A DNA stretch of 64,000 nucleotides from Pseudomonas fluorescens (GCF_019212185.1 NZ_CP078138.1:3640501-3704500); one strand, 5' to 3'. Counted from the stretch's first letter, positions 39,422 to 49,262 are shown. A program made the numbers and translations. Notes: generated by a model from the letters alone, not told the origin.

Positions 39422-40063
39422 ATGGAAGTTCACTCGATCCTCGCGTATACCCTGGTCGCCGCGGTCTCCGTCGCCAGCCCTGGCCCCGCCACCCTGATGG
39501 CACTGCATAACAGCCTGGCCTACGGCACAAAATCCACCCTGTGGTCGACGCTGGGCAATATCAGCGGACTGTTCTGCATGTCCGCCGCCGCGATGCTGGG
39601 CCTGGGCGCCCTGATCGCCAGTTCCGAGTTGATCTTCAATGCAGTGAAAATCGCCGGCGCGGGCTATCTGTTCTATCTCGGCGCCAAACAGTTGCTGAAA
39701 AAGACCCCGCTGATCACTGAGCCTATCGAAGGCCAACCCGGCACCCAGGCACCCTCGCGCCTCAAGCTGTTCAAGTCGGCCTTTCTCACGGCGGCGACCA
39801 ACCCCAAGGCGACGATTTTTTTCACCGCGCTGTTTCCTCAGTTCATCGACCAGAGCGCCGCACTGGTGCCTCAGTTCCTGGTGCTGACCCTGATTTTCAT
39901 GGCGCTGTCATTGCTTTCCCTGAGCCTCTACGCCCAACTCGCCTCCCGCGCCAAAGGCGTGCTGACCCGCCCGCTGTTTTCCCGCTGGCTGAATCGGATT
40001 GTGGGTTCGACCTTCATCTTTTTCGGCACGGCCATCATGACCATGCGTCGACAAACGGCCTGA
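39422..40063 (+). CDS. LysE/RhtB-family amino-acid exporter
   Basis: A 213-residue inner-membrane protein with about six hydrophobic segments. LysE/RhtB landmarks: TLVAAVSVASPGPATLMAL at the first helix, GLGALIASSELIF, the GYLFYLGAKQLL motif and TNPKATIFFTALFPQF. The family exports amino acids such as homoserine, threonine or lysine; this subgroup's substrate is not determined. Confidence 0.9.
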   Translation: MEVHSILAYTLVAAVSVASPGPATLMALHNSLAYGTKSTLWSTLGNISGLFCMSAAAMLGLGALIASSELIFNAVKIAGAGYLFYLGAKQLLKKTPLITEPIEGQPGTQAPSRLKLFKSAFLTAATNPKATIFFTALFPQFIDQSAALVPQFLVLTLIFMALSLLSLSLYAQLASRAKGVLTRPLFSRWLNRIVGSTFIFFGTAIMTMRRQTA

Positions 40064-40069
40064 CACCGC

Positions 40070-41602
40070 TCAGTTGGCCAGCGCCTCGGGAAAAACGCTG
40101 GCGCCCTGCTCCGCCAGCCGATTGCGCCCGCTCATCTTGGCGTCGTACAACGCCTGGTCCGCAGCCTCGATCAAACCTTGCAGTTGGGCCAAATGCGCGC
40201 CTTCGGCGGTGGCAATGCCGATACTGACGGTGACGTGGCCAAACGGGCTGGTAGTGTGGGGAATGTTGGCCTGCTGCATGCGATCGAGGATCAATTGCGC
40301 CACCACCCGCGCACCCTCACGGTCAGTGTTGGGCATGATCACTGCCATTTCCTCCCCGCCGTAGCGCGCCACCAGGTCAGAGGGACGGCGTACGCTCCCC
40401 TCGAGAACGCGGCTGACCGCCTGCAGGCAAGCGTCGCCGGCCACGTGTCCAAGGCTGTCGTTGAAGCCTTTGAAAAAGTCGATATCAATCATCAACAACC
40501 CCAGCGAGCTGCCATCACGCTGCGCTCGACGCGTCTCCATGAGCAAGGCTTCGTCGAAACAGCGGCGATTCGCCAGGCCGGTCAGGGCATCTTTCATCGC
40601 CAGCATTTCCAATTGCCGATTGGAGTCGAGCAACTGTTGCTGAGTGCTCAATAACTCGGACTCGACCTTGATCCGCCGGCGGATATGCAGAATCAGCAGC
40701 CAGCCAATGATGCCGGTGAGCGTCAGCAAACTGCCCGCCAGTCCAGCGGACATCAGGGATTCCCGGCGCCACGCGGTCAAGGCTTCGCGTTTGCCCAGCG
40801 CCACGGTGGTGACCAGCCCGAGACTGTCGCTCTTGCGAAACGCGTAGAGTCGATCCACGCCATCCAGAGTGGAAGTGAGGGACGCGGTCCCCATCGAGTG
40901 ATCCACCAGGTACATGGCAAAGATCGGCGACTGCGAGAAGTTGCGGCCCATGTCCTGCTCACGGAAGGGATAGCGCACCAGCAGCGTGCCGTCAGCGTCT
41001 GTCAGGCTGATGGCGCCCTCCTGTCCGACATCGATCTGGCCGAATAGCCGCAGGAAGTTTTCCACGCCCAGGGTCACTGCCACCACCCCGGCGAAGGTTC
41101 CATCAGCGTCATTGAAACGCCGGCTGACGGTAATCACCCATTCGTTGCTGGAGCGGCTGCGAATGGGTGGACCGATAAAGGGCTCACGCGAGGGGTCGCT
41201 GCGGTGATGAATGAAATAAGCGCGATCGCTGCTGTTGGCACCGACCGGGATCGGTCGATTGGAGGACATCAACCAATGCCCATGCCTGTCATAGATGGTC
41301 ACGCCGCTCAACTGCGGCATCAAGGGTTGCTGGCGTCCGACCAGCACGTTCAGCCGCTGGATGTGTGCAGGGTCGCTGCCTTCGGTTTCAAGACGTTCGA
41401 CAAGCCCGAGCAACAGCAAGGAGCTCTGGCGGACGATGCCATCGCTGTAAGTGGACAGCGCCTGGGTGAGGTTCAAGCCATGGATATTCGCCTCATCCAG
41501 CACTCGCTCTCGGGAGTCCATGACTTTCCACAGGGTCAGCGACGCCAATGAACAGCCGACAATCAGTAGCAGCAGCACAACAAGATGAAGGTCACGTCTC
41601 AC
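40070..41602 (-). CDS. Diguanylate cyclase with extracytoplasmic sensor
   Basis: About 510 residues. A GTG start (MRRDLHLVVLLLLIVG) is preferred over the TTG four codons earlier. Two membrane helices (residues ~7-28 and ~285-305) bracket a PDC/Cache-type periplasmic sensor. The C-terminal GGDEF domain has LKDALTGLANRRCF, the inhibitory I-site RPSD and the active-site loop RYGGEEMAVIMP. GGEEM replaces the last F of GGEEF with M, a tolerated variant, so activity is likely. It would make cyclic di-GMP in response to an external ligand. Convergent with the LysE gene. Confidence 0.9.
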   Translation of the reverse strand: MRRDLHLVVLLLLIVGCSLASLTLWKVMDSRERVLDEANIHGLNLTQALSTYSDGIVRQSSLLLLGLVERLETEGSDPAHIQRLNVLVGRQQPLMPQLSGVTIYDRHGHWLMSSNRPIPVGANSSDRAYFIHHRSDPSREPFIGPPIRSRSSNEWVITVSRRFNDADGTFAGVVAVTLGVENFLRLFGQIDVGQEGAISLTDADGTLLVRYPFREQDMGRNFSQSPIFAMYLVDHSMGTASLTSTLDGVDRLYAFRKSDSLGLVTTVALGKREALTAWRRESLMSAGLAGSLLTLTGIIGWLLILHIRRRIKVESELLSTQQQLLDSNRQLEMLAMKDALTGLANRRCFDEALLMETRRAQRDGSSLGLLMIDIDFFKGFNDSLGHVAGDACLQAVSRVLEGSVRRPSDLVARYGGEEMAVIMPNTDREGARVVAQLILDRMQQANIPHTTSPFGHVTVSIGIATAEGAHLAQLQGLIEAADQALYDAKMSGRNRLAEQGASVFPEALAN

Positions 41603-41944
41603 ATCAGTACCCAATGGAAAATCCGGTTCCAGGCATAAACAGGCGTATGTCCTCGCCGTGCGTAAGGATACAAGCAGACCAGCGGGGAAGCAGCAACAGA
41701 TTTGCGCCCGTGGAGCGGCACCGCATCAACTGATTGGCAAACCCAGTGCCACCGCTCAAAGCGCTCTGGAACGGCCATTTCAAGGAAAATGGAAATATGT
41801 GCCGCGCATCCTTCAGCACTTTAAACAACAATTAAACGACGAGCATTTTGCCAGGCGGTCCCTTTTAACTCTAGGTCTGAGATTATCTTTACGTCTATCA
41901 TGGGAAAATTTTAATAATAATGAGTTCTTTAAACAGGGAGCGGG

Positions 41945-44008
41945 ATGTCAACAATGACTTCACTCATGGAGCCGAAGACCTCTGCTGCCCAACCCCAGTT
42001 TGCACATCCTGAATATCGGCCGGACATTGACGGGCTTCGTGCAGTCGCGGTCCTGGCTGTCGTGTTTTATCACGCGTTCCCGGTCTGGCTCAAAGGTGGG
42101 TTCATCGGCGTTGATGTATTTTTTGTCATCTCCGGATATTTGATATCGATTATCATTTTCAAAAATCTGGAAAGCGGCTCATTCAGGTTTTCCGAGTTCT
42201 ACGGACGTCGTATAAAGCGAATTTTTCCGGCACTGATTCTGGTTCTTGGGTCCTGTTGTTTGTTTGGCTGGTTCGTGTTGTTTCCTGACGAGTATTCTCA
42301 GTTGGGCAAGCATTTGGCCGGTGGTTCTGCATTCATTTCCAACATCGTATTGTGGGATGAAAGCGGCTACTTCGACACTTCCGCTGAAATCAAACCCTTC
42401 CTGCACTTATGGTCGCTCGGCATCGAAGAGCAGTTTTATATTCTCTGGCCGTTAGTATTGTGGTTGGCCTGGAAGAAACGGGCCAACGCTCTGTCTTTGA
42501 TAGTCGTCGGCTGCTTGCTGTCGTTTGGTCTCAACATAAACAACATTCACAGCGACCCGTCCTCAACATTCTATCTACCGCAGACCCGGGCTTGGGAACT
42601 GCTTGCCGGATCGCTGCTTGCCTACTTGTCAATCTATCGAAGCCCATCGATAGACAAAATAGCGCACATCACAGACTCGGCTTTATGCAGAATCTTCTTC
42701 AACCCTGCGCCAAGTCCAAACGGCAATACGCTCAAAAATACGCTCTCCATTACCGGTATTGCCCTTATCGGCAGTGGCTTGCTGTATATCACCAAAGAAG
42801 ACGCCTTCCCAGGTTGGTGGGCGAGTCTTCCGGTGGCAGGAGCATTTCTGATTATTGCGGCTGGGCCAGATGCCTGGATCAATAAGAACATCCTCGCCAG
42901 CAGACCATTCGTCTGGTTTGGCCTGATCAGCTTCCCGCTTTATCTCTGGCACTGGCCGCTTCTGGCATTCGCGCGGATCATTCAAGGCGAAGTACCCGCC
43001 AGAGAAATCAGAATCGCGGCTGTCGTCATTGCGATCGTTTTAGCCTGGATGACCTACCGGTTTCTTGAGCGTCCACTACGCAACAATAAAAGCCGATTCA
43101 AGACGCCGACTCTGATTATCCTGATGGCAAGCATCGGAGTGACCGGCCTTATCATTTTCAATCTGGATGGACTTCCGCGACGCGAGGCGGTTAAAAGCGC
43201 AGAGGCGTTCAATAGCCAATTTGTCGGACCGCTATGGAAGTTCACCAAAAACGACACCTGCATTAACCGCTACCCATTCAAAGAGGCGGAGTCATACGGC
43301 TGGTGGTTTTGCATGACCAATCGAGATGAAAAGCCGACGATCCTGTTACTGGGCAACAGCTATGCAAACCATTTATTTCCAGGTCTTGCGGCGAACAAAA
43401 AGACAAGCCATCAAACTATTCTTTCAATCGGCGCCTGCCCGCCCAATGTGGGCGAGCCTTCTGATGAAAATACAGAGCCGACGACAACTCCGTGTTCTGG
43501 CAATCGGGCCTACCATCAAAAACTCCTGATTAACAGCATCATTGAAAAAGACAAAACAATAAAATATGCCATCCTCGACGGCCTCGACAAGAAGCCCGAT
43601 GAACGCGCCAAGGCTAGCGTTGAAGAACGGGTAGCCTACCTTGAAAAAAATGGCATCCACGTCATACTTTTCGTCCCGCACATTACGACAACGCACGACC
43701 TGAAAAGCTGTTTTTCTCGCCCACTCAAGCGTGGCCCGAGTGCTTGCGACGTTAGTCAACACGCTCGAGAAACGGCGATGAATGACTTCAAACCAATGAT
43801 CGACAGTATCCTGAGCAAACACCCGAACGTACGAGTATTTGATCAGAATGAGCTGTTCTGCAACTTCCTCGGTTGCTCTCTTGTAAAAAACGGGATGCCT
43901 CTGTTCAGAGATGAATACAGTCATTACTCCGAGTACGCGAGCACCGAAGTGGCAAAGTTGTTTGTCATCTGGGCGGAGAAAAACTTACCGGGAATTCTGG
44001 AAAAATAA
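41945..44008 (+). CDS. OafA/YrhL-type O-acyltransferase with SGNH domain
   Basis: A 687-residue protein. Residues ~20-370 form the Acyl_transf_3 membrane domain, beginning PDIDGLRAVAVLAVVFYHAF with the catalytic histidine and including GFIGVDVFFVISGYL and LHLWSLGIEEQFYILWPL. Residues ~430-687 are an SGNH periplasmic domain (LLLGNSYANHL; DEYSHYS). It O-acetylates a surface glycan such as O-antigen or exopolysaccharide. AGGGAG precedes the ATG. Codon use is noticeably more AT-rich than neighbours, so it was probably acquired. The preceding 330-base gap is also AT-rich and holds only its presumed promoter. Confidence 0.9.
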   Translation: MSTMTSLMEPKTSAAQPQFAHPEYRPDIDGLRAVAVLAVVFYHAFPVWLKGGFIGVDVFFVISGYLISIIIFKNLESGSFRFSEFYGRRIKRIFPALILVLGSCCLFGWFVLFPDEYSQLGKHLAGGSAFISNIVLWDESGYFDTSAEIKPFLHLWSLGIEEQFYILWPLVLWLAWKKRANALSLIVVGCLLSFGLNINNIHSDPSSTFYLPQTRAWELLAGSLLAYLSIYRSPSIDKIAHITDSALCRIFFNPAPSPNGNTLKNTLSITGIALIGSGLLYITKEDAFPGWWASLPVAGAFLIIAAGPDAWINKNILASRPFVWFGLISFPLYLWHWPLLAFARIIQGEVPAREIRIAAVVIAIVLAWMTYRFLERPLRNNKSRFKTPTLIILMASIGVTGLIIFNLDGLPRREAVKSAEAFNSQFVGPLWKFTKNDTCINRYPFKEAESYGWWFCMTNRDEKPTILLLGNSYANHLFPGLAANKKTSHQTILSIGACPPNVGEPSDENTEPTTTPCSGNRAYHQKLLINSIIEKDKTIKYAILDGLDKKPDERAKASVEERVAYLEKNGIHVILFVPHITTTHDLKSCFSRPLKRGPSACDVSQHARETAMNDFKPMIDSILSKHPNVRVFDQNELFCNFLGCSLVKNGMPLFRDEYSHYSEYASTEVAKLFVIWAEKNLPGILEK

Positions 44009-44235
44009 TCAGCGACCAGGCGTCCGGGCAGGCTCGTAAAAGGGTGGTCTGCGCATTTTCGGCAACCCATCGTCAATGACTTGAATTGCGAGATGAGCAG
44101 TCTGCCCTCCACGGATGTTGCAGCCGGAGGGCAAACCGATTCAGTTTTAGCCGCTAAGGGTTATTGCACGCCTCCTCTAACTGCCGTTGGTCACGTCGAA
44201 ACGATCCAGATTCATCATCTTGAAGGGCATCCATG

Positions 44236-44423
44236 TGTTGAAAAAGTCGGTCGTGGTTTCCACGGTAGAAAAGTACGCGCTTGAGATTAAAGTCTTTGCA
44301 TTGAGCAAAAGATTCCAGGCTCAGATTTCGCGTAGCGACGCGCAAAACCGGCATTTTCAGCGGTCAGTATGCTGACGGTCTGGGAAAACCGATTTTTTCA
44401 ACAGAATCGGCCAATAGCGGACA
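44236..44423. mobile_element. MITE-like element, copy B
   Basis: Begins TGTTGAAAAAGTCGG and ends CCGATTTTTTCAACAGAATC then GGCCAATAGCGGACA. The inner termini are near-perfect inverted repeats and the right end carries the same TGTCCGCTATTGGCC flank (reverse) as copy A near 24.5 kb. The left arm lacks the outer GGCCGATT part, so it is probably truncated. It occupies most of the 460-base gap between the acyltransferase and the first DUF1254 gene; no transposase. Confidence 0.65.
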
Positions 44424-44469
44424 GTCAGCCGCGCTATTGACCAATCATCAGATCTTCACATACGAACGT

Positions 44470-45882
44470 TCAATTGACTTTGTTCAACTGCGGCAACTGC
44501 CACTTGCCGGACAATACGTCTTCTTTCGGCTGGTACAAACGCAGCAGTACATAGAAGCCGCCCTGCGGGGCCGGCAGCCAGTTGGCGGCATTTTCGCCTT
44601 GAGGTTTTTTGTGGGAAATTGGAATCGTGATCGAACCGTCCGACGCGACTTTCAAACCCTGCGTATCGGTGCCGACCTTGTAGCGATTGATCTCGTTATC
44701 GACCAGCATCTTGTCGCTGGCGTCGTACATGGTCAGTGACCAAAAGGCATTGACCGGCGGTGCCGAAGCCAGTTTAACCTCGTATTGATTGTCGCCGGTG
44801 AGGGGTTGGTTTTTGCTGTCGGTGAAGCGGATCGGGTACATCGCCTCATGCTCACCCTGGCCGCCGAGATACGGCCCCGCCACCATGGCGCGCAGCGGAT
44901 AGTTGTAGCCAAAGCTATCCAGACCGGTCACCCAGTTCCAGCCGTTGCGGACTTCGGACGTACTGGCCAGCGAGGCAATCGCAACATAGGGCGCATCTTT
45001 CAAACCCTCCTCCAGCCCCTTGCGCGTGGCCGGGTTCAGTTTGTCGGGCGAAAAACCTTTCTCCGTCAGGCCGATACGGGCGAACTGGGCAAACAGTGCC
45101 TTGTCGTCAGGCTTGACCGGATTGTCCTTGAGCGCCGAAGCCAGTTCGGAGAAGAAACCCAGCGGGTCGTCGCCGGTCTGCGGCAACGCCGGCAAGGTGT
45201 CATCCTGGTGCGCCTTGCCGCTCAAGGGCACGACACTGAACTGTTTCTGCAAGGCGAGAATAGGTGCCACATCCTCACCCTGCTTGACGTGAATGCGCCC
45301 CCACAGCCAGATTTTTTTGGTCGATACGTCCAGACGCTTCGCATCCTTTGGCAGTTCGCCCTTCCAGCCCGGCGGCACCAGGACGAATTTCCCGGCCTGG
45401 GTACCGGTGGTACGCCGCCCTACGTAATGCTCAAGTTCTTGCCACATATTGAACACATCGACCACGTAATAACGGTCATGGGTGTCGGGCACGGTCAGCA
45501 CGTAGGGCTCGGTCAGGTCCAGCACCGAGCTCATGTAGTAGGTGTCGTTGTTGGCGGTGGGCATGTCCTTGGCGGACGGTGACGCCAGCGAAGTGGCCCA
45601 GCCGATCTGGTTCAGGCCTGCCCGGTAACTGGTGTCGGGCTTGGGTGAGGGAACCTTGGTGTACTCACGTGCCACTCGTTCCATGCGCACCAGCGGATAA
45701 CCCCAGTTGTAGGCCGAGATCGCCAGGCTGTAGCCATCGGCCTGCATGCCCTTTTCCACTGCATCGGGGGTTGCCGGCGTGGACAGCAATAAATCCGGTG
45801 TGGCGGCTTGGGCGTGCATGGCGCTGCCGAGCGCGGCACACAGGGGCAGAATACAAAACAGGAACTTGCGTGATGAGTTCAT
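44470..45882 (-). CDS. DUF1254/DUF1214 exported protein (copy 1)
   Basis: A 470-residue protein from MNSSRKFLFCILPLCAAL, with AAGGA upstream; the frame opens 36 codons earlier without support. A signal peptide ends near AQAATPD. The N-terminal half is DUF1254 (DTYYMSSVLDLTEPYVLTVPDTHDRYYVVD, here cited as segments DTYYMSSVLDL and HDRYYVVDVFNMW). The C-terminal half is DUF1214 (APPVNAFWSLTMYDASDKML, LRLYQPKEDVL). Such proteins are periplasmic and of unknown activity. It lies just downstream of a sulfatase gene on the same strand. Confidence 0.85.
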   Translation of the reverse strand: MNSSRKFLFCILPLCAALGSAMHAQAATPDLLLSTPATPDAVEKGMQADGYSLAISAYNWGYPLVRMERVAREYTKVPSPKPDTSYRAGLNQIGWATSLASPSAKDMPTANNDTYYMSSVLDLTEPYVLTVPDTHDRYYVVDVFNMWQELEHYVGRRTTGTQAGKFVLVPPGWKGELPKDAKRLDVSTKKIWLWGRIHVKQGEDVAPILALQKQFSVVPLSGKAHQDDTLPALPQTGDDPLGFFSELASALKDNPVKPDDKALFAQFARIGLTEKGFSPDKLNPATRKGLEEGLKDAPYVAIASLASTSEVRNGWNWVTGLDSFGYNYPLRAMVAGPYLGGQGEHEAMYPIRFTDSKNQPLTGDNQYEVKLASAPPVNAFWSLTMYDASDKMLVDNEINRYKVGTDTQGLKVASDGSITIPISHKKPQGENAANWLPAPQGGFYVLLRLYQPKEDVLSGKWQLPQLNKVN

Positions 45883-46050
45883 ATCGAGCGTCCTTTCATA
45901 AGGCAGTGCGGCGGGCGCAACTCGTCTCAAGTGCCAGCCTGACGAGTGAATGTCTGCAAGAACCCTAGGCAGAGGGTTCCGGCTCGTCAAACCGGCGTGG
46001 GCAAATCTGCAAGCGGTGGCCGGATATCGGTTCCTCCAGCCATCAGCCTT

Positions 46051-47601
46051 TCACTGGGTCTGGTAATGCATGAACTTCTCGACCATCTGGTCGGCGGTGA
46101 AGGTGGCCGGACGTTGGCGCGGCGGGAATTGCTGGAAGGTGCCAAGGAATTGCTGGACCCGCACCAGGGCCGGCATGGCGACGATGCCGACTTTTTTGTC
46201 CCACCACTGGTTGTAGTTGTTGGAGTCAGTGTCCGCACGCTCGAACGGATCGCGTCGCAGGTTGAAAACCTTGGGGATGCGCAGCTCTACAAAAGGATCA
46301 CGCCAGACATCGAACTGGTGCGCCCGCTGCTCGGCGAACACCAGCTTCCAGTCACCGTCACGCACGCCGAGCAATTTGCCGTCGTCGCTGAAGTAGTAGA
46401 AATCGGTGCGCGGGCCCTTGGCTTCCTGGCCTTGCAGGTACGGCAGGAAGTTGTAGCCATCCAGATGCACCTTGAAGTTTTTCGCGCCGGCCTTGTATCC
46501 CTTGAGCAACTGTTCCTTGACGTCGGTGACCCCTGCGGCGGCGAGCAAGGTTGGCATCCAGTCCTGGTGCGACATGACCTGGTTGGAGAGGGTGTCGGGC
46601 TTGATGTGGTTCGGCCAGCGGACGATGGCCGGTACGCGGAAACCGCCTTCCCAGTTGGTGTTTTTCTCGCCGCGGAACGGGGTGATGCCTGCGTCCGGCC
46701 ACTGATTGAAGTGCACACCGTTGTCGGTGGAGTAGATGACGATGGTGTTATCGGCGACACCCAGTTCATCGAGCTTTTTCAACAACTGGCCGACCTGGTC
46801 ATCATGTTCGAGCATCCCATCGTTGTACTCGCCCTGCCCCGACCTGCCGGCGACTTTGTCGCTGATGTGGGTGTAGTAATGCATGCGTGTGGAGTTGAAC
46901 CAGACAAAGAACGGCTTGTCCGCCTTGACCGCCTTGTCCATGAAATGGGTCGAGGCCGCGAGGAATTCTTCGTCTATGGTTTCCATGCGTTTTTTCGTCA
47001 GGGCACCGAGGTCCTCGATCTTGCCGTCGACAGTGCTGTGAATCACGCCGCGGGGACGGAACAGCTTGTCCATCGCAGGGTTCTTGGTCCAGTCCGGGTC
47101 TTCCGGACCTTCTTCGGCATTGAGGTGATAGAGATTGCCGAAGAACTCGTCGAAGCCATGGTTGGTCGGCAAGTATTCATCGCGGTCACCCAGGTGGTTC
47201 TTGCCGAACTGCCCCGTGGTGTATCCGAGCGGTTTGAGCAACTCGGCGATGGTTGGGTCTTCCGGCTTCAGGCCCACAGCGGCACCTGGGATGCCGACCT
47301 TGGTCAGGCCGGTGCGCACTGGATGCTGGCCGGTGATGAAGGCCGCGCGCCCCGCCGTGCAGCTCTGCTCGCCGTAATAGTCGGTGAACATCACGCCCTC
47401 TTTGGCTAGGCGGTCGATATTGGGCGTCTGATAGCCCATGAGGCCGTTGCTGTACCTGCTGATGTTGGTGATGCCGATGTCATCACCGAAAATCACCAGA
47501 ATATTCGGTTTGTCTGCGGCCATGGCCTGTGACGTAACGCCTGCCGCGAGCAATGCGATCGCACTGCACCAGCGCTTGAGCGTGGAGCTCGAATTCATCA
47601 T
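46051..47601 (-). CDS. Periplasmic type I sulfatase (arylsulfatase family)
   Basis: A 516-residue sulfatase with signal peptide (MMNSSSTLKRWCSAIALLAA..QAMAADKP). Metal site starts NILVIFGDDIG. The modified residue lies in SCTAGRAAFITGQHPVRTG: a C-x-A-x-R motif instead of the common C-x-P-x-R, of the kind matured by radical-SAM anSME. STDNGVHFNQWPD is the second metal segment. It hydrolyses a sulfate ester outside the cytoplasm. It lies between two DUF1254 genes on the same strand; substrate unknown. A second ATG is one codon in. Confidence 0.9.
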   Translation of the reverse strand: MMNSSSTLKRWCSAIALLAAGVTSQAMAADKPNILVIFGDDIGITNISRYSNGLMGYQTPNIDRLAKEGVMFTDYYGEQSCTAGRAAFITGQHPVRTGLTKVGIPGAAVGLKPEDPTIAELLKPLGYTTGQFGKNHLGDRDEYLPTNHGFDEFFGNLYHLNAEEGPEDPDWTKNPAMDKLFRPRGVIHSTVDGKIEDLGALTKKRMETIDEEFLAASTHFMDKAVKADKPFFVWFNSTRMHYYTHISDKVAGRSGQGEYNDGMLEHDDQVGQLLKKLDELGVADNTIVIYSTDNGVHFNQWPDAGITPFRGEKNTNWEGGFRVPAIVRWPNHIKPDTLSNQVMSHQDWMPTLLAAAGVTDVKEQLLKGYKAGAKNFKVHLDGYNFLPYLQGQEAKGPRTDFYYFSDDGKLLGVRDGDWKLVFAEQRAHQFDVWRDPFVELRIPKVFNLRRDPFERADTDSNNYNQWWDKKVGIVAMPALVRVQQFLGTFQQFPPRQRPATFTADQMVEKFMHYQTQ

Positions 47602-47640
47602 CCCTATCTCCTGATTGTATTGGTTGTATGGGGGTATCTG

Positions 47641-49095
47641 TCAGTCCAGACGCACAGCGCCTGGCGGCGTCCATTCGCCGCTGAGCACCTCGGCCTTTGG
47701 CCAATAGGTGCGGATGGTCACTTCGAAATCACTGCTGGGCGCCGGGAGCCAGTTGCTTTCCTTGTCCTTGCCGGGCGAGTCGTGCTGCACATACAGAGTC
47801 AGCGAGCCGTCGGCGTTGTACTTCAGGCTTTTGCTGTTTTTTGTGCCCAGGGAATAACGGTCAAGGGCGTTGGGGGCGAAGAAGTGCTGAGGGTCGTACA
47901 TGGTCAGCGACCAGAAGCCGTCCGCCGGCGGTGTCTGGCCTTTGGGAAAGGTCAGGGTGTATCGATGATCGCCCTGCAGACGCTGGCCTTTGTCGTCCAC
48001 TTCAAGGAAGAAGTAGCGGGTTTCTTCGGGTTGATTGGTGTACATGTTCGACTTGGCGGTGGCCGTGCGCGTGAGGTAGTCATTGCCCCAGCGCGCCACG
48101 TTGGTCGGCGAGTTCCAGCCATTGGGCAGCCGTGAGCCATTGGTCTGGAACGAGAACAGCGGCGATACCACCTTTTCTTCAGTGTCGATGGCGGCCTTGA
48201 CGATGGCGGCCTTGACCGCCGGGTCCTTGGCGGCGGCATCGAGCAGCGCCTTCATCATCGCGTAGCGGCTTTCTTCCCCGGCAAGCGGTGGCACCTTGGC
48301 GAGCACTTCAGGCAGCTGATCGAAGAAAGTCTCGGGGTTCACCCAGCGCACTTCCGCAGAAGTCTTTTGCGGCGCAGGGAAATGCGGCGTGGCCTTCCAG
48401 TCCTTGGTGACCGTCTTGCCGGTGTACCGGCTCAGCGGATAAACCACCACCTGGTTGAGGACCGACTGAATGGCCTGGCGGTCTTCGGCGCTGTCGTCCA
48501 GAAAGACACGCGGGCCAACGGCGACCAGTTCGGTAGGCGACTGGATGACCTGGGTGATGCCCTCGGGTACGGTGCCCTTCCAGTTCGGCCCGACCACCAG
48601 ATAGTTGCCGGGTCGGGTGCCGTACTGTTTGCCCAGTCTGGAGAACTCTTCACTGCGGGCATCATAAAGCGCATACACCCAGTAACGATCAGCGAAGTCC
48701 GGCACCTGCAAGACCATTGGATCGTCGTCGGTGGCGCCATAACCAAAGCCATACACCACGTCCTGGTTGGGGTGCGCGATCCAGCGTTGCTCCGGCGTGA
48801 TGTAGTCGGTGAGCATGCTGATATAGCCGGTCGGCGCCGCCGGCAGAATGCCGCCCACTAATCCCGGTTCCGGAGCTCGGGAGAAGGACGTGCGGCGGTT
48901 GAAGGCGTTGACGATCGGCCAACCCCACAGGTAGGCGTCCTGGGCGATGACTGTGGCGCTGGCAGGTGTGATGACAGTGCCGGCCGGGATGCCCGGGATC
49001 CCGGCGGCTGGTTGGCCGACATCAGCCTGGGCGCCGCCCGCCAGCACAACGACCATGGCAAGGGCCAGCAAGGAGTAGCTGAAGGTGTTCCTCAT
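47641..49095 (-). CDS. DUF1254/DUF1214 exported protein (copy 2)
   Basis: A 484-residue protein with signal peptide (YSLLALAMVVVLAGGAQA). DUF1254 segment: QDAYLWGWPIVNAFNRR and YWVYALYDARSEEFSRLG; DUF1214 segment: TPPADGFWSLTMYDPQHFFA and VQHDSPGKDKESNWLPAP. It is located 40 bases upstream of the sulfatase gene, so the two are probably one operon. Its mature N-terminus has a proline/glycine-rich repeat (GQPAAGIPGIPAGTV). Confidence 0.85.
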   Translation of the reverse strand: MRNTFSYSLLALAMVVVLAGGAQADVGQPAAGIPGIPAGTVITPASATVIAQDAYLWGWPIVNAFNRRTSFSRAPEPGLVGGILPAAPTGYISMLTDYITPEQRWIAHPNQDVVYGFGYGATDDDPMVLQVPDFADRYWVYALYDARSEEFSRLGKQYGTRPGNYLVVGPNWKGTVPEGITQVIQSPTELVAVGPRVFLDDSAEDRQAIQSVLNQVVVYPLSRYTGKTVTKDWKATPHFPAPQKTSAEVRWVNPETFFDQLPEVLAKVPPLAGEESRYAMMKALLDAAAKDPAVKAAIVKAAIDTEEKVVSPLFSFQTNGSRLPNGWNSPTNVARWGNDYLTRTATAKSNMYTNQPEETRYFFLEVDDKGQRLQGDHRYTLTFPKGQTPPADGFWSLTMYDPQHFFAPNALDRYSLGTKNSKSLKYNADGSLTLYVQHDSPGKDKESNWLPAPSSDFEVTIRTYWPKAEVLSGEWTPPGAVRLD

Positions 49096-49117
49096 TGGAT
49101 TAATGCTCCTTTTGGAT

Positions 49118-49148
49118 GAAAAAAACCTGGCTCAACAATGAGCCAGGT
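49118..49148 (-). terminator. Rho-independent terminator after the RND gene
   Basis: Ten-base perfect stem ACCTGGCTCA / TGAGCCAGGT with a four-base loop followed on the minus strand by a T-run. It separates the DUF1302-RND operon from the DUF1254-sulfatase operon. Confidence 0.85.
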
Positions 49149-49197
49149 ATCTCGGCAATGACTCCGACAAGCGTCGATCAGAGACTTTAACGACGAC

Positions 49198-49261
49198 GCG
49201 GAGCACCTGAATGCCCGCGTTGTCTGGTCCACCATCGCGAGCATGCTCGCTCCTACAGGGG
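49198..49261. repeat. REP-type repeat after the RND gene
   Basis: CGCGAGCATGCTCGCTCCTAC with a diverged left partner (ACGACGCGGAGCACCTGAA) just past the RND stop codon and before the terminator. Confidence 0.65.
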
Positions 49262-49262
49262 G

